The notes beneath the pieces are model-generated. The model was not told the DNA's origin. It was given only the letters and a program-made list of their open reading frames with translations, and searched no databases. Shown here in pieces: positions 26,287-38,000 of a stretch of DNA of 64,000 nt (its first letter is position 1; the number at the start of each line of letters is the position of its first letter). The stretch spans positions 248,001-312,000 of the forward strand of contig CALUPU010000001.1 of NCBI GenBank assembly GCA_944322725.1. The letters are read 5' to 3'. Source of the stretch: Candidatus Gastranaerophilales bacterium (GTDB lineage: Bacteria; Cyanobacteriota; Vampirovibrionia; Gastranaerophilales; Gastranaerophilaceae). Position numbers and translations under genes: made by a program.

Positions 26287-26619
26287 ATGAACATAGCGCA
26301 AATGATGAAACAAGCACAGCAAATGCAAAAAAGACTGCAAGATGCACAAACTGAACTTGCTAATACGGAATTCAGTGCAGAGACAGGAAACGGTGCCGTA
26401 ACAGTTGTTTGTGACGGACAGGGGAAATTTAAATCAATAAAACTTTCTAAAGCTGCTTTAAATCCAGAGAATCCGGACTCAGTTGATACCGATACAGTAG
26501 AAATGCTCGAAGACTTGATTTCTACAGCAATGAATCAAGCTACAACACAGGCAACTTCAGAAATGCAATCTAAAATGAAAGCGTTAACAGGCGGAATAAA
26601 TATTCCCGGGTTATTCTAA
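26287..26619 (+). CDS. YbaB/EbfC family nucleoid-associated protein
   Basis: 110 residues, typical size. It starts with the helical MMKQAQQMQKRLQDAQTEL and has the beta-sheet GNGAVTVVCDGQGKFKSIKLS, then the C-terminal helix. It forms tweezer-like dimers that bind DNA. GGGACGAGG lies just before the ATG. Its stop overlaps the recR start by one base (TAATG), the common ybaB-recR arrangement. Confidence 0.95.
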   Translation: MNIAQMMKQAQQMQKRLQDAQTELANTEFSAETGNGAVTVVCDGQGKFKSIKLSKAALNPENPDSVDTDTVEMLEDLISTAMNQATTQATSEMQSKMKALTGGINIPGLF

Positions 26620-27218
26620 TGCAATATACAAAACCCTTGGCAAATCTTATAGACTACTTTCAGCGGCTTCCCGGTATTGGACCGAAATCTGCTCAAAGGA
26701 TTGCTTTTCATCTTCTAAAAATGCCCAAGCATGATGTGGAAAAATTTGCACAGGCAATGATTACTGCTAAAGAAACAATACGCTACTGTGATATTTGTTT
26801 TAATATGTCAGCAACAAATCCTTGTGAAATTTGTTCTGCAACAAACAGAGATAATTCCGTTATATGCGTTTGCGCAGAAACCAAAGATTTGATTGCCATA
26901 GAAAATACAAATGAATACAAAGGCAAATATCACGTATTGCAGGGATTAATTTCTCCTATTGACGGAATTGGAGCCGAAGATATTCGAATAAAAGAATTGC
27001 TGCACAGAATTGCAAATAATGACATTAAAGAGGTCATTATTGCATTAAATCCTTCTGTAGAAGGAGAAGCAACTAGTTTGTATCTTACAAAATTGCTCAA
27101 ACCATTTAATATTAAAATCAGCAGAATAGCATTCGGACTGCCAATTGGTTCTGATATAGAATATGCAGACGAAATAACACTTGCAAAAGCAATTGAATGC
27201 CGCAGGGAAATCAACTAA
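26619..27218 (+). CDS. recR: Recombination mediator protein RecR
   Basis: 199 residues, complete. Helix-hairpin-helix at residues 16-25 (RLPGIGPKSA). C4 zinc finger C57-C60-C69-C72 (RYCDICF, NPCEICS). Toprim domain (ICVCAETKDLIAIE). Walker-B-like C-terminal region ending in AKAIECRREI. It works with RecF/RecO to load RecA at gaps. Overlaps ybaB by one base. It converges on fliD with only seven bases between the stops. Confidence 0.97.
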   Translation: MQYTKPLANLIDYFQRLPGIGPKSAQRIAFHLLKMPKHDVEKFAQAMITAKETIRYCDICFNMSATNPCEICSATNRDNSVICVCAETKDLIAIENTNEYKGKYHVLQGLISPIDGIGAEDIRIKELLHRIANNDIKEVIIALNPSVEGEATSLYLTKLLKPFNIKISRIAFGLPIGSDIEYADEITLAKAIECRREIN

Positions 27219-27225
27219 CAATCAA

Positions 27226-28959
27226 CTATGAACTTCCCATATCTATACCGATAGAAGCAAGCTGCTGCTGCATTTGTGTGAATTGAGCATTCATCTGAGC
27301 AATCATCTGATCCATATAGTTAAACTGCTTTGTCAGTTTTTCTTGATATGTATAAACATATTCTTGTTTCCTGTCAATTTTGTCATTCATGCTGGAAATT
27401 TGAGATGACAAGGATTGCGACCTTGCTGTAAAATAACCGCTCTGTGTGTCAATTGCAGCTTTCAAAGATGTTTGCATTTCCTGCATTAAACCTGTACTGC
27501 TGTGACCTGAAGAATTATCTCCGACAAGAAGAGCCTTAACTGCTGCAGGATCTCTGGCATATGCATCCATAAATTTATCTTTGTCTATTACTAGCTTAGA
27601 TGTATCAGCATTAACATCCATGCCCGGTGCACCTGTAGTAATACCTATATCTGCAAGAGATTTGTATGCTGATGAAGTAGCAACAGTAGACGTAACCAGA
27701 GTTCTCAAGTTATTTCTGATTCTAACAAGGTTATTTTCACCGGAAAGAATACCGCCGTTTTCAGAATCTGTATTAGTATCAGTGTCTTCAATAATTTTGT
27801 TGTAAGCATCTACAAAGTTTTGTAATGCAGTCAAAGGTTCTTCGGCATCGTAATCACGGGAAATATCAATAGTAATAGGCTCCCCGTCTGTTGTAGTCAA
27901 CAAATCCAGAGACAAGCCGAGAATTCCGGTTGATTCACTGTTAATTGTATTAGAAGTAGATTCTTTTCTGTCACCATTCAAATAAAAAACAGCATTTGAA
28001 CCTGAATCATTATAAGAAACAAAACCCAGCAACTCTGCAAAATTCTTGCTGCCCTTAACGCTTGAACCGTTCATATCAATAGGGTCATTGCTGCCGTCTT
28101 TGTTTTCGATAATCATCCTGCCGTCTTTAACGGAAGCCGTAACACCTGCATCAGAATTATTAACAGCCGATATAAATTCATCAACAGTCATATCTGCTGT
28201 AATATCAATTGCAGTACCGTTAATATTAAGATTACCGTCTTTTTCTACACCAAGATCTGCAAGCGTAGTTGTTCCATCATTCAATAAATCGTTCTTTTTA
28301 GAATTTTGAGCGGACGATGTATTGTCAAGCCCGAGAAGCTGTGCAAAGTTATGTGTACCGTCAACAAGATCAGTACCTGTTACTTCAAGAGGTTTGTCGC
28401 CGTATTCACGATTTTCCAAAATAAGGCGTCCGTCTTTCAATGATGCTTTTACACCTGCTGTAGATGAGTTGTTAATCTGATATATAAGACTGTCAATAGT
28501 AGTATCAGGCGTAATATTAATATTAGCACCGTTTATCTGGAAGTTACCGGCAGTTGTAACTCCGAGTTCAGAGAGTTTTTTGCTCGAATCTTTAAAGGCT
28601 TCGTTGTACTCTGATGTCTTTACAGCATTAGTTGCGAGCGATTCTATTTCCAATTCAATAGATGCCGGGGTAGAGTATTGGGTAACAGTTGCCGTTACAA
28701 CACTTGTATCCGATGCTGAAACAGATACTTTTGAAAAAATATCAGACCCTGCCCCCATTAAAGAATCTGTAAACTTAAGTGTTGCTGTTTGAACAGCATT
28801 ATATTCAGACTTTAATGTATTTAAAGTTGTCTGTTTCTTTTCTAAAGCTTCTTTATCTTTTGTGAGAGAATCAACCTTGTCCTGTTCAATTTTAACAAGA
28901 GCGGTAATCCACTCATCAATCGGTAAACCCGAACCTACACCTGAAAATGATATTGACAT
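27226..28959 (-). CDS. fliD: Flagellar hook-associated protein 2 (filament cap)
   Basis: 577 residues, normal size. The FliD pentamer caps the filament and chaperones flagellin polymerisation. The FliD N domain (1-100) starts SISFSGVGSGLPIDEWI, followed by a helical coiled region. The middle has two hook-IN-type modules (about 115-180 and 220-280), each with an LxxLG-like entry, GNxxINGxxIxITxDxTxDxxI pattern and a following GRxIxEN. The FliD C domain closes with a coiled coil (KIDRKQEYVYTYQEKLTKQF). It lies 117 bases downstream of the giant FliD-like gene, with its own promoter and a GAGGTG ribosome binding site. Confidence 0.94.
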   Translation of the reverse strand: MSISFSGVGSGLPIDEWITALVKIEQDKVDSLTKDKEALEKKQTTLNTLKSEYNAVQTATLKFTDSLMGAGSDIFSKVSVSASDTSVVTATVTQYSTPASIELEIESLATNAVKTSEYNEAFKDSSKKLSELGVTTAGNFQINGANINITPDTTIDSLIYQINNSSTAGVKASLKDGRLILENREYGDKPLEVTGTDLVDGTHNFAQLLGLDNTSSAQNSKKNDLLNDGTTTLADLGVEKDGNLNINGTAIDITADMTVDEFISAVNNSDAGVTASVKDGRMIIENKDGSNDPIDMNGSSVKGSKNFAELLGFVSYNDSGSNAVFYLNGDRKESTSNTINSESTGILGLSLDLLTTTDGEPITIDISRDYDAEEPLTALQNFVDAYNKIIEDTDTNTDSENGGILSGENNLVRIRNNLRTLVTSTVATSSAYKSLADIGITTGAPGMDVNADTSKLVIDKDKFMDAYARDPAAVKALLVGDNSSGHSSTGLMQEMQTSLKAAIDTQSGYFTARSQSLSSQISSMNDKIDRKQEYVYTYQEKLTKQFNYMDQMIAQMNAQFTQMQQQLASIGIDMGSS

Positions 28960-29025
28960 AATTTTTCACCTCAAACACATTTTACAAAAGTTGTACAGAA
29001 GTTAAATCATTCATTTAGTTTATAT

Positions 29026-29054
29026 ATAATAGCACTTTACACAGCCTATATCAA
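29026..29054 (-). promoter_or_regulatory. Candidate promoter of fliD
   Basis: Minus strand TTGATA (29049-29054), 17 bases, TATTAT (29026-29031), located between the giant gene's stop and fliD. Sigma-70-like rather than sigma-28-like. Confidence 0.5.
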
Positions 29055-29076
29055 TCATAATGCCCATTTTTTTCAA

Positions 29077-32000
29077 TTATGAAACAAGGGGTTTAAAAGA
29101 TGCATTATTTTTATTAAGTACCAGCCTTGTTATAGAAGAACTGTACTGACTGTTAAGTGCAATAATTGCCTCATTAATTAACTGATATTGTTGTTCCAAT
29201 TGAAGCAGATATTCACTCAATCCTTGCATTTCATTTGTACCTGCAGCAGTATTTTTCAACTCATTCAAATCAAAAGTAGTTGAAGTAATTTCTCTTTTAA
29301 GAGCTTTTTGTTGTGCTTCAATTGAGCGCGGGGTTATTTTAAAGTATCCGTTTCTGTTATTTTCAAGAGCATTATGAAGAACATCAGACAATCTTACAAA
29401 AGAACCTGCTATATTGTGATCAAGAGGTGCTGAGTCATCACCGATTATTAAATCCAGAACTTTTTGAGGATCTTTGTAGAATGCCTCAACGTAATCATAC
29501 TGACCGTTAGTTTTTGATAAAGATATTTGAACTGAACCCATGTTAGAGTTATCACCGCCGGTAATTTTAACAATAATACCTATCTCAGCAAGTTTTGTCG
29601 TAACTTTGTTGATTGAGCCGATATTATTTGTAAGAGCATTTTTAATTTGGTTAATGAATGAGTTAAATGCGGTATCGTCAGACATTATCGGATTAGCAGC
29701 AGCATCCATGGCAGTATTAAATCTGTTTACAAAAGATTGAAGTTTTTCAACACTGTCATTAAGAAGGTTTCTTCCGATATCAATCGTTGTATTACCAGTT
29801 TGTTTGACATTGATTGCAATAGAGGCACCTTCTGACGAATCAAGAACATTACCATTGTCATCAAGGTAAATCATATTCTGACCTTTATCATTCAGATCAA
29901 GAGCCATGTCATAATCTTTGCCGTTAATGTTAAAGTGGGCATTTTGTCCTGTTTTTTCTATACCGAGATCCACCGAATTTTGATAATCTCTTGTAAGCTG
30001 TGCAATATCAGTGAAGTTTGTAGTACCTTTTTCAACAACTATTCTTGCAGTAGAAGACGCATTTTTAGATCTTAAAACAAGTTCACCGTTTTCATAAGAA
30101 GCAGAAACTGCAATATCTTCATAAGCACTGTTAGAGAATACTGAATTGATTCTGGAGGCAAGGTCATATATTGTGTCGCTTGCCTTGACATTAATATCTA
30201 CACCGTTAATTTTGAAAGTACCGTTTTTAACACCTATTGAACCGAGTGTCATAGAGTCGGAAACAAGCTTTTTACCTAAATCTTTACTTGTCAAAACAGT
30301 ATTTGTTGCAGCTTCTCCGGATTCATATACTCCGTCTTGCAAGTTGCCTCCGGAAGTAAGTCCCAGAACATTTGTAAAGTCAGATGTACCTTTAATAACA
30401 GTTAAAGAACCTGCTTCAGTATCCTGATTTCTGGTCAGCACAAACTTGCCGTTTTCAATTGAAGCAGTAACACCCGCATTCATCGAATTAATTGTATTGA
30501 TAATAGTACTTATACTATCAACGGAATTACCGGTTTTATTTATATCAACCTGAATAAGACCGCCCTGTGCATTTCCGTTCTTATCAAGAAGCTGAATAAA
30601 GAAGTTTCCGTCCGTATAAGCACCTTCTGCAGTAGCGACATCCTGAGTACTGATAATTTTGGAAGACGAACCTGCATTGAGAAGGCTGTCAAACTCCTCA
30701 CCGCCTGATGTAATACCCATATCAGTGGTGAAAGAACTTGTACCTTTTATTATTTCGATACCGCCTGAACCATAATCAGCATCACGTCTGATTACAAGTT
30801 TGTTGTCATCGTTAATGAAAGCATAGACACCTTTATCAAGAGCATTGATTTTATCAACAATAGTCTGGAGTGTATCATTTGCAGTAACATTAATTTTAAA
30901 TTCAGAATCATGTCCGGCGGGGACATTACCTGTTAATTTAATAGTAAAATCGCCTTCTGTAAAATGCTGATTAGATGCAGCAGAGTTACCGGAAATAATT
31001 TCTGCTGTATCACCATCCTGGAAGACACCGTTTGACGAACCGCCTGTCGTAAATCCGACAACATTCGTAAAGTTCGACGAACCTTTAACAATTTCGATAG
31101 AAGAATCACCAAGTTCTGCTCCCAGAGAAATTGTTATCTTGCCTGTAGCAGCATCAAAGCTTGCAAAAATACCGGAATCTTTATCCGCATTAATTTTGTC
31201 AACAATAGACAGAATTGTGTCATCATCGTCAATATTTATATTAATGGATTTGTTAGTTTCACCCTTAACATTGATAACAAAATCGCCGGCTGTGAATTTT
31301 GTTGTGTCGTCTACTTTATTAACGGAAGTTATGGACGCTTTGCTTCCCTGTACAACAGTAGCAGTTTGAGAGCCGCCTGATGTAAAGCCGGCAATATTAG
31401 TAAAGTCTGATGTACCTTTAATTATTTCGATACTGCCTGCACCGCTTGCTCCGTCACGGGTAATAGTAATCTTTTTGGTATTATCGTCATAAACTGCAGT
31501 CAGTCCGTCAATAGCATTAATTTTTTCCATTACGGCTTCAATGGTAGTATCAGTATCAAGGGTAATAACATGTTCTGTATTATCCAATTTGATTACAAAG
31601 TCACCATTAGATACAACTGTATTTTGAGCAACTTTATTTGCACCTGTAACAGAAGCCATATTGCCACCACAAATTGGAACATATAGTTCACCACCTGAAG
31701 TAAATCCTGCAATATTAGTAAAATTTGAAGTGCCTTTAATTACATCAAAACCGCCCTCACCAGTTTCGCCTGAGCGGGTAAGTACAATCTTATTAGAAGA
31801 GCTGTCCCAACTTGCTATTACTCCTGTCTGTGATGTGACAGCATTAATTTTATCAATAACGTCTGCAATTGTTGAATTAGCAGCAACATCAATCCTTATT
31901 GGATTAGTTGAGTTATTTCCAGTTCTTTGAATATAGAAATATCCTTCAGAAACAACCGTATTTAGTGATACATCTTTCGAAACAAGTGTCGCATTATCAC

Positions 32001-35000
32001 CAGTATGAGAAACTCCTGTTTGATATCCACCTGATGTAAACCCAAATTTATTAGTAAAATCAGATGTACCCTTAACTATTTCTATTGAGCCTTCTCCGGC
32101 AGAAGGTTTCTTTGTCAAAACTATTCTATTTTGGTTGTCTAAAGATGCAAATACATCTGTTAGATCATTAATCCGGTCTAAAACAGCCTGAACCGCATTA
32201 CCACTTGCTATATCATCAGCAGTAATATTAATTTCAATTCCATCAATATAGAATGTACCTTCCGTAAATGTTCCTGCTTCATTAACATCATAATCAGATT
32301 TGATTATAGCAATATCACCATCTTCATACTGAGCAACTAGATTTCCTCCACTTGTAAATCCCATTTTATTTGTAAAATCAGATATTCCTTTTTGTAGCAC
32401 AAAACCACCTTCACCAGTGTTAGCATTTCTTTCTATGACCATTTTATCAGTAGCACTGTCAATATATGCATATAACCCAATATTTGCATCATTAATTTTA
32501 CGTACAATGTCAGATACATTATCAGTACTACTTACTAATATTTCATGTTTAGAAACAATATTTCCAGACTTGTCAGTCATCTGGATAATAAAATCACCAT
32601 CAGTAAACTGAACGCCTGTAGAAGCAGATGTCGAAATAAGTTCAGCCTGACTACCAGTAGCTGTTGTCACAGACTGTTCGCCGCCTGAGGTAAACCCTAT
32701 TCTGTTGGTAAAGTTACTAGTACCTTTAGTAACAAGAATACCACCTGCTGTGTCAGATGAATTTCTTTGTAAAACCATCTTACCGGTATTGCCATCGACA
32801 TAAGCTGTAACTCCAGCATTAGAAGAATTAATTTTATCAATTATATTATTAATACTGTCAGTAGAACTTATAGTAATTTTTTCAGAAGAGATAATGTTAC
32901 CATTATTATCTGTGATATGAATACTAAAATCTCCACTACTATACATTCCAGAAATACTGGTTACCATATTAGCAGATGTAAGAGTAGAATTAGTACCAGC
33001 ATCGATTACTGCGGACTGTTCTCCACCTGAAGACAATCCAACTTTTTTGGTAAAATCACTAGTACCATCAATAAAAGTAATGTTACCGCCTTTAGGATCA
33101 TTAGCTACTATCAAAACTTTATTATCAACAATAGATGCTGTCAAACCTATATTTAGAGCATTAATTTTAGATAACACCGAAGATATTTTTTCATTTTCAA
33201 CATTAATCTTATATGTGTTGCCATTATATTCAATATTAAAATCTCCAGCTACACAATTTGTATTTAAATCATTATTTGATAATGTCTTTTCTGAAATCAA
33301 AGCAGTTTTTAGACCTGCAAGTTCAGCAAAATTACCGCTATATTCTATTACATTAATATCGTCATTATTTCCGTCATTTGCAAGTATAAAAACTTTCCCA
33401 TCTTTTATGCTTGCTGTTAGAGCAAGTCCAGCATTATTAATTTTTTCAAGAACTTTATTTATAGTTTCTCCTTGATTCACAGTAAAATCTCTACTAACAT
33501 TTCCTAACATCAATGTAAAAGAACCAGCATTAAGAGTTTCATTCCCTGTAACATTGACAGAGCCGGACAATGTAGAAGAACTTGATTCTATAGCTGTATT
33601 ACTTTGGGAAGAAGAATTATCTGCAATCCCTATAAAGTTATTTAAATTAGTAGTAGTAAAACTGACAACAATGCTAGTTGAAGAATTATTTAATTTTTTA
33701 ATATAAAATCTTCCCAATGAATCAATACCAGCCTCAAAAGAGCTAGAAGTCGCATTGTTTATCTTATCAATAATACTTCCCAAACTATCAGAGCTAGATA
33801 TATAAACAGAATTCGTTGCAGCACCTTCACCGTACTTCAAATATCCTGAAGTAAGTCCATCAAATTTAGTATCCTTTGTTAGTCCTTTTACTGAACCATA
33901 CTGTATCTTGTTGTAGTAATTACCTGCTGACAGATTTAATATTTCTAAAACATTGCCAGTGCCTGAAATAGAGAAACCAGATGAGGATGAAATCGTCAAA
34001 ATTCCATTATCAAAAGTTGTATCAATACCATATGTATTTAGCTTTTCTAAAAGTTCATCTAAAGAGCTTGTATCAATAACTACATTAACTGGATTATTAT
34101 TTCCTAATTTTATTGTAAGATTGCCTTGAAAATACTTATATGAATCCGTATAAAATTCTGTGCGGTCTAACTGTGCATTAAACTCAGAAGAACTAAGAGA
34201 TTGAGCGTAATCATCACCCCCATATGCTGAAGATATGTATGCAGTATTGTTCAAGAAATAAGGATTATCTTCACCATATAATGAACCAAATACAGCCCCC
34301 CTGCTGGGTCCCCCATCAACAAGACCTGTTTCAGAATATACATTAGAAAATACAATATTAATTGAATCACTTAAAAATTCAACTTGACCAATTATACCAC
34401 CGCTATAGTCATTACCTGTATAAACAGCGGTACTATACATATTGGCATACACATTACTAAATATAAGACTTGAGTCAAAAGACTCACCAATTACACCTCC
34501 AGCACCAGCATCCGCAACACTAACCGACTCAGCGTAAGTTTCTAAATTAGAAAGCTTTATCAGTGAGCCATTTGCAACAAATCCTATAAAACCACCGGCA
34601 TCAGAATTGGCACTGATACTTGTCGAATCGGAAATATAAATATTATTTGCAAAAATACTTGCACTAGAGGCTTGACCAATAACACCGCCAACATTAAATC
34701 CTCCGCTGATACGGTTGGTACCTTGAATAGTTATATTGTCAAATTCAACAGTTCCAGAAACATTACCTGCTAACAGACCGACATCATCAGCACCTGAGAT
34801 TGTAAAATCTTCTATAATGATATTTTTAAACTTAGCACCATCAGTAACAGAACTAAATAAACCGTTAGTTGCTACAGGAGTGGTTGCATAATAGTCTCCT
34901 AGAGAAGAAATTTTATAACCATTACCGTTCAAAGTCCCGTTAAATCCACTTATAGACGTATAAGATGTTAACGAAGACATATCAATATCGCCAATCAAAA

Positions 35001-38000
35001 TAAACTTACCAGACTTGTTAGCATTTATTTTCGAAACAAATTCACTTGCATTATGGATCACAGTATATCCTTGAGCTAACGCCTCAGATTCAGAGAGCTG
35101 CACTTGCAACGGAGACCAATTAGCATCATATCCAGATATACCTGAACTACTCCCAGCTGTTCCGCCTTCACCTGTAGAATCAGCAACAGAAGAATTATAC
35201 TTGGCATTGTCATAAGTAATAGATGTATATGATACATTACCTGAAACAGAACCTACAAATTGATTTTGCCTAGCTGTATCATAGTTAGTACCATCTGATT
35301 TTTTAATACTTACAGAAGCATAAGAATCCTTAAAAGTAATATTTGATTTAGCAGCCGGAGTTGAATAGACACCCCCTATAAAACCACCAAAAGATTTAGT
35401 ATTTGATGTGTTTCTTGAAGTAATAGTACCAGTAGATTTTACATTTTCAAAAAAATAATCTGTGTAGTAAGAAAAACCAATAAGGCCACCAGCATAAGAT
35501 GAAGCAGTAATTGAGGCAGCTGAAGTAACATTTCGAACAGTAGTAAACCCACTATGCAGATTCATACCAATCAATGCACCAATCGTCTCACTACCGTATA
35601 TAGAAGAATTACTATCAATATTTACATTTTCAATACTAACATTATACCCATTAGTACCACCAGAACCTAATCTACCGACCAAAAATCCAGCAAAGTTTAG
35701 CGATAAATCCGAACCATCAATATCAGAATTAGTGATATCTATGTTACTAAAACTAATAGATCCGTTTGCTTGTCTCACAAGTACCGCAGCATATGAAGAA
35801 GTTGTTGGGGTAATTTGTGCATTGTCAATATGCAAATTTTTAATTTCAGCACCCTCAGCAGAAGAATAAATTAATGCATTTGAACTGGTATAGTTTTTAA
35901 TAGTATATCCGTTACCCTCAAGAATACCATCAAAATTTGATATCTGAGCATAACTTGCACCACTAAAATCTATATCGTTCATCAGTATATATTTACCTGA
36001 TGGATTCGCACTTAACTTTGTAAAGAACTCATCAGCAGTCTTAATAACTGTATAACCTCTTGAAATAGCCTCTGATTCTGTAATTTTATCCAATTTTACT
36101 TCTGTAGAAACAACATTTCCAATAGTAGTTTCAGTTGCTGCGTTAACAGTATAACCTGCCGTCCCTGTCTTTTGAACAAAATCACTGGTACCAGCAGCAA
36201 TAGTAAAAGCAGAATCACTTGTGAATACAACTTTTCCATTTTTTATTTCTGCTGTAACACCTGTTTGAGAAGATTTTGCATTAATTTGCGAAACAGCATC
36301 ATCTACTGAAATAATTGTCGAACTTGAAGAAGTAAGATTTATCGTTGTACCGTTGACAATAACTGTTCCGGTGGATATTTTAGTAGAATCATTAAAGGAC
36401 ATGGCATTAACACTTATATAGTTATCAAAATATTTATCAAATACAGCATCAGATAGCGCAATCCCGTTAACATTAGGGTTATTAGCAACTGCTTGTGAAA
36501 CAGAACCTGCATATGATTTAAAAGTAAAATAATCTTGATTATAGAAACTATTCTTTAAATCAGACAAAGCATTATTACCAACAAAAACACCTTTTTGGTT
36601 AGGAGAAATTACACTACCAAGAACAAAGGAGTTTTTTACCCACAAAAAGTCATCATTATAACCGACTAAACCACCGGCCATACCATAAGAATAGGTAGCT
36701 ACTACTTGATTGCCTGTATAAGCAGAATTAGAAATATTTACATGAGACTCATAAAAAGCATAACCTATTAAACCACCGGCATAATCATAACCTTCAACAA
36801 CAGCTAAAACATTAACATTATCAATGTCAAGTGTATAGTTATTATAACCAACAAGTCCCCCAGCATAAGATGAATCAGAATTAATTGTCACATTTTTGTC
36901 GACATAAACATTCTTTATCGTAATATTATCACCTTCTACAACTGAAACTAAACCAGCAGCAATACCACTAGCTGTCAAAGTAGAATTTCCAATATAAATA
37001 TTGCTGAAAGTAACATCATTAGATGAAATGTGCCCAATAAGCAAACCAACATCCTCACCATGTTCAATATTAAAATTAGAAATTCCAAGATTCTTAATAG
37101 TCACCCCATTACCCGTTATATCCGTAATTAAAGAAGAATCAGATGAATAATTAAAAAATCCATAGCCATTACCATCTATAGTAATATTGGACGCAGTTAT
37201 ACTAAATGAGTGCGCATAACCCGAAAGATTAATGTTATTAGTCAATATAAATTTTGTACCATCTGTCGCATTTCTGATTTTAATCAGATCAGCAGAGCTA
37301 CTTATTAACTCATATCCTTGCGCTAAGGCTTCTTCTTCTGTCAAACTAACATACACAGTTTTTGAACCTGTAATAGTGTGATTTGATCCATCAGTACCAA
37401 TTGTAGCAGTAGTTGAAATCGATTGAGTTGTTAAGCCTGAGACTGAACCAAAATTAGAAGTACCACCATCTACAAAAATTGTCTGGTTTGGACCAGTCAT
37501 AGAGGCCCTCAGTACAACATTATACTGTCCTGTAGAATCAGCAATAAGTTCAGCAACTACACCTGTTTGAGAAGTATATGAATTAATAGTATCTATAGCA
37601 GATTGAATAGTCCCAGCAGCAAAATCAATAGTTATATCATTAATTTTAAATGATCCAGCTGATATGCTATCGCTTGCTGTTACGTAATTATTACCTTTTA
37701 ATGTAGTAAACTGATTAACATCACTTCCGGGAGAGAGAATACCGGTACTTGTTGTTTCAGAAACCATTCCAACATATTCAAGGAAGTCAGATAAGCCTGA
37801 CTCTACTTTAATACGGAAGTTAGCATCAGTAGAATCCGAATTAATAACAAATTTACCGTCAGCAGTTATCGAAGCAGTTACGCCAAGACCTGAATTATTG
37901 ATTTTGGTGATAATATCATCAATTGTATCGCCGCCTTCGACTTCAATAGTCTTGGTGACTTCACTGCCAGCAAGACCTGCAGTGATTGTAAATGTACCTT

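Noticed and set aside
33047-33475. Plus-strand open frame of 142 codons inside the giant gene, and many similar ones between 29.5 and 44.7 kb
   Set aside because: They are antisense shadows of the 16.5-kb minus-strand frame; no ribosome sites, no recognisable products, repetitive composition inherited from the modules.
30000-34125. CRISPR-like repeat array
   Set aside because: Repeat units are about 300 bp, imperfect and in frame with protein modules; no short identical repeats with unique spacers and no cas genes.
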